Shown here piece after piece: positions 7,454-11,872 of a DNA stretch of 11,872 nucleotides. Below the pieces are notes generated by a model. That model was not told where the DNA came from, did no database searches, and worked only from the letters and a program-made list of their open reading frames with translations. Source of the DNA: Candidatus Nomurabacteria bacterium (GTDB lineage: Bacteria; Patescibacteriota; Minisyncoccia; Phycocordibacterales; UBA2100); contig CALRIB010000022.1 of assembly GCA_943359705.1 (NCBI GenBank), positions 1 to 11,872 on the forward strand, in the 5' to 3' direction. The position numbers and the translations under genes were made by a program. The stretch's first letter is position 1, and the number at the start of each line of letters is the position of its first letter.

Positions 7454-8482
7454 ATGGCCGAACGAATACTCAAATTTTCTGACGCGATAAAGGAAGCGAC
7501 CGACCAGATGCTCGCTGAGGATAAGCGCGTGTACGTACTGGGCTTAGGCGTGCCGCAAGGTGCAGGCGGGACGACCAACGGGCTGCACGAAAAGTATCCC
7601 GGGCGAGTGCTCGATACTCCGACCTCGGAAGCGTCGCTGACAGGGCTTGCGGTCGGCTCGGCAATCGCCGGCCTGCGCCCCATCGTGCACCACGACCGCG
7701 TAGAATTCAGTTTACTCGCGGCGGACCAGATGTTCACGCAAGCGGCGAAGTGGAATTACATGTTCGGCGGCGGAAACCCGGTACCCATCACCATTCGCAT
7801 CGTCGTAGGAAGGCAATGGGGCAACGGTCCGCAACACTCCCAAGCGCTTTACTCGATGTTCGGCGCGGTACGCGGGCTCAAGGTGGTGATCCCTTCGACT
7901 CCATACATGGCAAAGGGACTTCTTATTGCCGCGGCGCGTGAACCGAATCCGGTGATTATCCTGGAGCCGCGCTGGCTCTACGGCACAAAGCAAGACGTGC
8001 CGACCGAGATGTACGAAGTGCCGCTCTCAAAAGCGAAGGTGGTACGAAAGGGAAAAGATATCACGGTCGTCGCGTACGGCGACGGACTCGTCTCCTCTCT
8101 TGAAGCACTCGATATCATCGGCAGTAAGGCGAGCGTGGAACTCATCGACGTGGTCAGCATCAACCCGCTCGATATCGCGACGATACGAAAATCGGTCGCA
8201 AAAACAGGGCGGCTCTTGTGCGTGGATACAACGAGCGAAGCGTTCGGCATCGGCTCTGAAGTCATCGCCGGCGTTATGAAAACCCAAACGCTGAAAGTGA
8301 AGCCCGTCTCGCTCGCATGCCCCAACGTTCCCTGCCCTACCTCTACCTCGCTTACGGAGTTTTGGTACCCGACCAAGGTTGATATTGCCAACAAGGTCCT
8401 CTCAATGTTGAAAAAAGGCGGCGTGAAGCAGAAACTGTCTTTCGAGGAACTGCACCTCGCGCCTTCACTGACCCTCAAATAG
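7454..8482 (+). CDS. Thiamine-diphosphate E1 beta subunit (pyruvate/acetoin dehydrogenase E1 family)
   Basis: 342 aa partner of the preceding alpha chain. It has the pyrimidine-binding transketolase domain and the C-terminal transketolase domain. The cofactor-activating glutamate should be E59 in DTPTSEASLTGLAVG. PQHSQ at 126-130 is the conserved block lining the active site, and LTEFWYPTKVDI near 300-311 matches the family's end region. It differs from ordinary E1 beta at the loop IVHHDRVEF (77-85), where the family usually has a sequence like VVEIMFxDF, and by an inserted Asn-Gly in GNGPQHSQ. These changes sit where substrate-contacting residues are expected. It starts 2 bases after the alpha stop and ends 1 base before the kinase gene. 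The two subunits plus the kinase therefore look translationally linked. Confidence 0.92.
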   Translation: MAERILKFSDAIKEATDQMLAEDKRVYVLGLGVPQGAGGTTNGLHEKYPGRVLDTPTSEASLTGLAVGSAIAGLRPIVHHDRVEFSLLAADQMFTQAAKWNYMFGGGNPVPITIRIVVGRQWGNGPQHSQALYSMFGAVRGLKVVIPSTPYMAKGLLIAAAREPNPVIILEPRWLYGTKQDVPTEMYEVPLSKAKVVRKGKDITVVAYGDGLVSSLEALDIIGSKASVELIDVVSINPLDIATIRKSVAKTGRLLCVDTTSEAFGIGSEVIAGVMKTQTLKVKPVSLACPNVPCPTSTSLTEFWYPTKVDIANKVLSMLKKGGVKQKLSFEELHLAPSLTLK

Positions 8483-8483
8483 C

Positions 8484-9257
8484 ATGCGAAAGAAGCGCAT
8501 ACTCATCATCGGCGAGAGTTGTCGTGATCTGTTCGTCTATTGCGACACCAAGCGACTTGCGCCCGACATTCCCGTGCCGGTTTTGCACGTGGTCAAACGG
8601 ACCCAAAATCCCGGTATGGCGAAGAACGTCGAACGTAACGTGAAGGCGCTCCACGAGAGCTGCGATATCGTCACCAATAGTAACTGGCGAAATATTACGA
8701 AAACCCGCTTTATGCATGAGAAGACGCCGCAGGCTTTTTTCCGCGTCGACTTCGAGCGCTCGATAAAGCGCGCTGATGTGAAAAAAATCCCGCTGAAGAA
8801 ATATGACATCATCGGCATTTCCGATTACAACAAGGGATTCCTGACCAAAGACGATATTCGCTACCTATGCGAGCACCACCCGTCCGTGTTCGTTGATACC
8901 AAGAAACCCGTCGGTCGTTTTCTTAACGCGGCAAAATTCATCAAAATAAATACGTTTGAATACGAGCAATCGCTGCCGATACCCCGCGATATCGAGCGCA
9001 AAATCATTTGCACGCGCGGCGGAGACGGTGTGACATTTCGCGGAACAACGTACCCGGTCAAACTCGTCGAAGTGAAAGACGTGGCGGGAGCGGGCGACAG
9101 TTTCTTCGCGGCGCTTCTCGTGCGCTTTGCCGAGACGGACAATATCGAGGAGTCGATTACCTTCGCCAACATCTGCGCCTCCCGAGTCGTCAAGAAAAAA
9201 GGCGTATCGGTAATCACAAGGCCAAAGGTACTCCCTGCGGTGGCCAAACAAAGCTGA
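8484..9257 (+). CDS. PfkB-family sugar kinase, RfaE1/HldE N-domain-like
   Basis: 257 aa, short for HldE kinase domains, which are usually about 310-330 aa. Features matching heptose-7-phosphate kinase: LAPDIPVPVLHV at 25-36 (HldE has RISPEAPVPV there), RVDFE at 87-91, SDYNKGFLT at 113-121, VDTKKPVGRF at 137-146, and the ATP/catalytic block DVAGAGDSF at 199-207 with catalytic D205. The sugar-binding GGAANV motif of HldE is GMAKNV (44-49). The likely role is phosphorylation of D-glycero-D-manno-heptose 7-phosphate at O1, which would complete the five-step ADP-heptose route with the neighbouring genes. Because of the altered motif and compaction, a related sugar phosphate is also possible. It starts 1 base after E1 beta with no Shine-Dalgarno. 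Confidence 0.85.
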   Translation: MRKKRILIIGESCRDLFVYCDTKRLAPDIPVPVLHVVKRTQNPGMAKNVERNVKALHESCDIVTNSNWRNITKTRFMHEKTPQAFFRVDFERSIKRADVKKIPLKKYDIIGISDYNKGFLTKDDIRYLCEHHPSVFVDTKKPVGRFLNAAKFIKINTFEYEQSLPIPRDIERKIICTRGGDGVTFRGTTYPVKLVEVKDVAGAGDSFFAALLVRFAETDNIEESITFANICASRVVKKKGVSVITRPKVLPAVAKQS

Positions 9258-9262
9258 ACTGC

Positions 9263-9268
9263 TACACT
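9263..9268 (+). promoter_or_regulatory. Possible -10 element before the duplicated-domain gene
   Basis: TACACT lies 13 bases before the ATG at 9282, in the 24-base gap after the kinase stop. There is no convincing -35. It resembles the TATACT at 11678, so it may be an internal short-leader promoter. Confidence 0.25.
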
Positions 9269-9281
9269 GACTTTCTTGCTT

Positions 9282-10073
9282 ATGGAATACATCAATGCCG
9301 ATCTCAAGGTGCCCCTCCTCGATGCGATAGATAAATACACGATAATTTTGATAAAGACGGAGCGCGCGATGAACGAAAAGAACAAACAGTCCATCGCCAA
9401 CGAGACCGTTTTTTGGGAGCGCGTGTTGGACGCGTACCGGAGTGACGGCATACCGGTCAAAGACGAGTGGATCGCCGTCATGAAAGAGTGCAACGAGCGG
9501 CTCTGGGACGTGGAAGAAGAGATCCGGAACGCGAAGAAGAACAAGCTGACCAACGAGGAAGTCGGCAAGTTGGCCGTACGATTGCGTGACACCAATGACG
9601 AACGCGTCGGAAAGCGGGAAACAATGGTCCGAGAACTTGGGAACGATTTTTTCGAAACGGGCGAGAAGATCGATGAAAAAACTCCCTTCAAGCTCCCGTT
9701 GCATGAGACCGTCGACCGCCTTTCCATTACCTCACTCAAATTGGACCGCTTGAAAGGAAATAAGAATTACCCGTCGTACGAACGGGAGTATGCGTTCTAC
9801 TCGAAAGTCGTCGACGCGTTCCGCAAAGACGGCATCGACGTCAAGCAGGAATGGATAGACGATATGAAGACAGCCAACGGCCGCGTGTGGGACCGGGAGT
9901 CGGCGATACGACAGGGAAAAGAGGGCGAATTCGGTCTGGAGGAAATGGGACGCCGTACGCTTGAACTCCGCGACATCCAAATGCAGGAGCGCATCCCCGC
10001 GAAAAATAAAGTCGCGTTTGCGATTAACGCACCGTTCTTCGAAGTAAAGACCGAAGCAAATCATACGAAATGA
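9282..10073 (+). CDS. Protein with two tandem DUF6165-like repeats
   Basis: 263 aa, charged, no signal peptide or membrane segment, so cytoplasmic. It is an internal duplication: repeat 1 spans about residues 9-127 and repeat 2 about 139-254. Over the best ungapped 40 residues (43-82 against 171-210) I count 22 identities, including DGI.VK.EWI and N.R.WD. Each half follows the pattern I associate with DUF6165: an opening helix with LLDAIDKYTIILIK, a central NERLWDVEEEIR, then RLRDTNDER and a closing helix ending FFE. That family is usually a single copy of about 130 aa found in lipopolysaccharide and capsule loci, with unknown function. The ATG at 9282 is chosen over an in-frame TTG at 9276. 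It overlaps the Nudix gene by 4 bases (ATGA). Family name is from memory and should be confirmed. Confidence 0.85.
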   Translation: MEYINADLKVPLLDAIDKYTIILIKTERAMNEKNKQSIANETVFWERVLDAYRSDGIPVKDEWIAVMKECNERLWDVEEEIRNAKKNKLTNEEVGKLAVRLRDTNDERVGKRETMVRELGNDFFETGEKIDEKTPFKLPLHETVDRLSITSLKLDRLKGNKNYPSYEREYAFYSKVVDAFRKDGIDVKQEWIDDMKTANGRVWDRESAIRQGKEGEFGLEEMGRRTLELRDIQMQERIPAKNKVAFAINAPFFEVKTEANHTK

Positions 10074-10648
10074 AAGAGGAATTCACGCCCGCTGAAAGTG
10101 AGGAATTTGTACGACTGCTGATAAAGATACAGAAAAATGAGTATTGGGTGCCGTCGCTCGAAGCGTGGCAAGAAGTGCAGCGCACGTTCTCCCGGTGGGC
10201 ACTCGAACTTGTCGTTAGCGACAAGAACGAGAAAGGTGAACCGGCGGTATTACTCTCGCGGTATCGGGGAGATGGTGTGCCAAGTCACAAAGGGCTTTTT
10301 CACATCGCCGGCGGATTCGAGAAATTTCCCGAAACAATACAAGAGAGCTGCTCGCGCATTGCGAAAGACGAGCTCGGCATCGATGTCGAATACCGGAGTG
10401 TTCTCGACATTCACAAATGGACGCCCGAAGAATCCCCCATCGGCAGTCATTTGCTTTCGGTCTTCGTTGCCTGCCGCCCGCTCACGGCCATTACTACCGA
10501 TGAAAATCGAAAATTCTCCACCCGCGAAGAAATACTCGCACTCGGTCCAAAAGACATGGCGCAAAACCACCCGCATCGTGCATTTGCGGAACACTATCTC
10601 CAAAGTCTTGAGTCAGGCGTTATTCCGTCCCCGTCACGAATAGTTTGA
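10070..10648 (+). CDS. Nudix hydrolase, GDP-mannose mannosyl hydrolase-like
   Basis: 192 aa. The Nudix box occupies 82-104: G82, E88, R96, D100, E101 and G103 are in place, but the REUxEE core reads RIAKDE. That degenerate form resembles E. coli GDP-mannose mannosyl hydrolase (Gmm), whose box also loses the first Glu of the core and which cleaves the glycosyl-phosphate bond rather than the diphosphate. The region after the box (VLDIHKW, then HLLSVFVACRP) and the tail with NHPHRAFAEHYL also fit that subgroup. The likely substrate is a nucleotide sugar; with ADP-heptose genes next door, a nucleotide-heptose is a reasonable candidate, but this is inference. The start overlaps the previous stop as ATGA, so it is the last gene of the plus-strand unit. 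It differs from Gmm in a longer N-terminal extension of about 40 residues. Confidence 0.85.
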   Translation: MKEEFTPAESEEFVRLLIKIQKNEYWVPSLEAWQEVQRTFSRWALELVVSDKNEKGEPAVLLSRYRGDGVPSHKGLFHIAGGFEKFPETIQESCSRIAKDELGIDVEYRSVLDIHKWTPEESPIGSHLLSVFVACRPLTAITTDENRKFSTREEILALGPKDMAQNHPHRAFAEHYLQSLESGVIPSPSRIV

Positions 10649-10702
10649 CACTCATCACTCATTCGTGGCAAAGTTCGTGACGAATAGACCAACCCGGTCT
10701 AT
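10633..10702. repeat. Cluster of inverted repeats between the Nudix and EEP genes
   Basis: CACGAAT (10635-10641) is mirrored by ATTCGTG (10661-10667). TTCGTGACGAA (10674-10684) is its own palindrome and repeats the same core. ATAGACC (10684-10690) and GGTCTAT (10696-10702) form a 7-bp stem with a 5-base loop. A TTGACA hexamer at 10645-10650 overlaps the Nudix stop codon but has no good -10 partner. The structures could be an operator, an mRNA 5' structure or a weak terminator; there is no T-tract. Confidence 0.5.
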
Positions 10703-10716
10703 GAGCTGTTTGAAAC

Positions 10717-10723
10717 AAGGAGG
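10717..10723 (+). promoter_or_regulatory. Consensus Shine-Dalgarno of the EEP-fold gene
   Basis: AAGGAGG ends 5 bases before the ATG at 10729. It is the only full-strength ribosome binding site in the window and fixes this start. Confidence 0.85.
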
Positions 10724-10728
10724 GCATC

Positions 10729-11571
10729 ATGCTCAAGACCCGTCTGACTGCTTGGTCGCTGAATGGAAATCGCTTCCTGGGCAAGTCGCCCGGCGAAGAA
10801 TCGCCCGCGCTCACCTGGCTGAAAAGCCTTTCAGAGCCGGGCGCGATAGTCCCGGACGTCCTGTGCTTGCAGGACTTCCGCGTCTCATTGTTGCAACACT
10901 TGCGGCCTCTGCCCCACTTCTACTTCGCCCCGACGACCAACCACTTGGTCTGGGGAAAGCGTGAACTCAAGGGGAACCTCATAGCCTCGAGGTACCCGAT
11001 TGACGACATCAGTGTCCGCTACACCTGGGGGAACGGCATCGTCAAAGACCTCGACGGTGTCGGCGATGATAATGAGCGAATCAAACCCGACGATAAGGCC
11101 GACCGTCTCGTCCTCTCGACGGAGGATTGCGTGGCGATGGCAGTATCCGTGTGTGTGCCGAAGCGACACGGGGGCGGAAGGTGGCGATTCGCAACGCATC
11201 GCGGTCTCTGGGTGCGGGGCGGCGTCACAACTCCCGAGCAAATGCAGAACACCGAGCAAGTCTGTCGATTCCTGGTCGACGATGCTTACGCGCTCGGTGG
11301 CCTGGTGTATCTCGCCGACTGCAGTCTCGACAGAAACGGTGAGGTGTTCGGACGCTACAACGTCCATGGGGCCGATGATTGTCTGCCCCCGGACATCAAG
11401 ACCACCCTTGCCGACAATCACCCGGCGGCAAGACTCGGGGCTAAGCCGACCCGGGTAATGTTGTTCCCCGGCCATCAGGGGAACGGATACGAAATCTCCG
11501 GTGTGCACACGGACGGTTCTCCGGGTGCCAACCATAAGATGCTCTGCTGTACCGTCAGCAAGTTGAACTGA
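10729..11571 (+). CDS. Endonuclease/exonuclease/phosphatase-fold protein with altered active site
   Basis: 280 aa, no signal peptide or membrane segment. It follows the EEP order: SLNGNR at 10-15 (the N-terminal Asn), PDVLCLQDF at 42-50, GNLIASRYP at 82-90, FATHRGLW at 154-161 (candidate catalytic His157), YLADCSLDR at 194-202 and GANHKML at 266-272. Against the usual family residues, the metal-binding Glu of LQE is Asp49, the GDxN block is ADCS, and the terminal SDH is ANH. Metal-dependent phosphodiester hydrolysis is therefore possible but may be altered or lost. It has a consensus Shine-Dalgarno, a leader with inverted repeats and its own terminator, unlike all the other genes. It looks like a separately expressed single-gene unit, perhaps acquired. 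The true substrate (DNA, lipid or other phosphoester) cannot be told. Confidence 0.83.
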   Translation: MLKTRLTAWSLNGNRFLGKSPGEESPALTWLKSLSEPGAIVPDVLCLQDFRVSLLQHLRPLPHFYFAPTTNHLVWGKRELKGNLIASRYPIDDISVRYTWGNGIVKDLDGVGDDNERIKPDDKADRLVLSTEDCVAMAVSVCVPKRHGGGRWRFATHRGLWVRGGVTTPEQMQNTEQVCRFLVDDAYALGGLVYLADCSLDRNGEVFGRYNVHGADDCLPPDIKTTLADNHPAARLGAKPTRVMLFPGHQGNGYEISGVHTDGSPGANHKMLCCTVSKLN

Positions 11572-11616
11572 GCAGAACAAACACCCGGCGGCGCAAGACA
11601 CGATCTTTCGACTTTA

Positions 11617-11648
11617 GAGCCTCCCGCGCGCGGGAGGCTCACTTTTTT
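11617..11648 (+). terminator. Rho-independent terminator after the EEP-fold gene
   Basis: A perfect 24-base GC-rich palindrome (11617-11640, half site GAGCCTCCCGCG) can fold into a 10-bp stem with a CGCG loop. It is followed two bases later by six T residues (11643-11648). It sits 45 bases past the EEP stop codon and before the next promoter-like element. Confidence 0.92.
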
Positions 11649-11677
11649 ACATGCTCGCCGAAGAAACGCCGCTCTTG

Positions 11678-11683
11678 TATACT
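11678..11683 (+). promoter_or_regulatory. Possible -10 element of the right-edge gene
   Basis: TATACT, 5 of 6 to consensus, ends 10 bases before the ATG at 11694 and lies downstream of the terminator. There is no -35 at normal spacing; TTTACA at 11646-11651 is too far. The leader would be only a few bases. Confidence 0.45.
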
Positions 11684-11693
11684 GGCTCCCACT

Positions 11694-11872
11694 ATGCAAA
11701 AGATTCGCGTTGCGATGTTTACCGACGAGCTCGACGTGGGCAAGGAGCGCTGCCCCTACTATCGCCGTCTCATCGCGGAGCTCCTCAAAGACCCTTCAAT
11801 CGAGCTCACGATGATTCACTCGCAGCCGAATCCCGACCAGCCGCTCTACCGACAAGCGCGTGAAAGTATCCT
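11694..11872 (+). CDS. N-terminus of a probable glycosyltransferase (partial, runs off right edge)
   Basis: Only 59 codons are visible. The start reads MQKIRVAMFTDELDVGK, a beta-strand plus loop, then CPYYRRLIAELLKD and a second strand IELTMIHSQ. This strand-loop-helix pattern is typical of the first Rossmann unit of GT-B glycosyltransferases (family 4 style), which would suit the locus. No donor-site motif is within view, so the product is a guess; another Rossmann-fold protein cannot be excluded. The ATG at 11694 follows a TATACT element closely and has no Shine-Dalgarno. Confidence 0.55.
   Translation, partial: MQKIRVAMFTDELDVGKERCPYYRRLIAELLKDPSIELTMIHSQPNPDQPLYRQARESI

Noticed and set aside
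6462..8482. Part of a classical pyruvate or acetoin dehydrogenase complex
   Set aside because: No E2 with lipoyl domain and no E3 follow; the next gene is a sugar kinase 1 base away. Kept open only if E2/E3 exist elsewhere in the genome.
2994..9257. RfaE1-like and RfaE2-like genes as halves of a broken hldE
   Set aside because: They are about 5 kb apart, each has its own start, stop and complete domain, and other genes lie between.
8861..9739. Minus-strand open frames of 279-292 codons opposite the kinase and DUF6165-like genes
   Set aside because: They span the junction of two well-supported plus-strand genes and show no family signature or start signal.
10645..10673. Sigma-70 promoter built on the TTGACA at 10645
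   Set aside because: The -35 hexamer is perfect, but 16-18 bases downstream there is only GGCAAAGT-like sequence, no acceptable -10, and the hexamer overlaps the Nudix stop codon.
10633..10702. CRISPR repeat array
   Set aside because: The repeats are short, inverted, few and unevenly spaced, with no spacers of constant length and no cas genes.

Overview
The window reads as the surface-glycan locus of a small-genome bacterium. The best guess is Candidatus Patescibacteria/CPR (Parcubacteria-like). That rests on style only: tightly packed genes, overlapping or near-zero gaps, almost no Shine-Dalgarno sequences, compact protein versions, and a GC-rich perfect-palindrome terminator. No rRNA or marker gene is present, so the lineage is an inference.

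Layout. Positions 1-2949 (minus strand) hold an apparent unit gmhA > gmhB > ABC exporter; the exporter's C-terminus runs off the left edge. Position 2994-3479 (plus) is a lone rfaE2-type adenylyltransferase. It is divergent from gmhA and overlaps the next minus-strand gene tail to tail. Positions 3471-5337 (minus) hold a methyltransferase followed by an hldD-type epimerase. Positions 5437-10648 (plus) form a compact unit: zinc alcohol dehydrogenase (MDR), thiamine-diphosphate E1 alpha, E1 beta, an RfaE1-like PfkB sugar kinase, a protein with two DUF6165-like repeats, and a GDP-mannose-hydrolase-like Nudix protein. A different-looking gene follows at 10729-11571: an endonuclease/exonuclease/phosphatase-fold protein with a consensus Shine-Dalgarno, preceded by inverted repeats and followed by a strong terminator. 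A partial gene, probably a glycosyltransferase, leaves the right edge from 11694.

How the genes fit together. Five activities of the ADP-L-glycero-D-manno-heptose route can be assigned: GmhA (isomerase), an RfaE1-like kinase, GmhB (phosphatase), RfaE2 (adenylyltransferase) and HldD (epimerase). They are spread over three transcription units, and the kinase and adenylyltransferase are separate proteins rather than the fused HldE. The ABC exporter, methyltransferase and glycosyltransferase-like gene fit assembly and export of a heptose-containing surface glycan.

The part not explained by this pathway is the MDR-E1alpha-E1beta-kinase cassette. The E1 pair resembles pyruvate/acetoin dehydrogenase E1 but has no E2 or E3 in view and sits directly against a heptose-type kinase. 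My main hypothesis is an uncharacterised thiamine-dependent carbon-carbon bond reaction in activated-sugar biosynthesis, coupled to the dehydrogenase.

There is no gap above 300 bases without a gene. I found no tRNA, rRNA, CRISPR array or insertion sequence.
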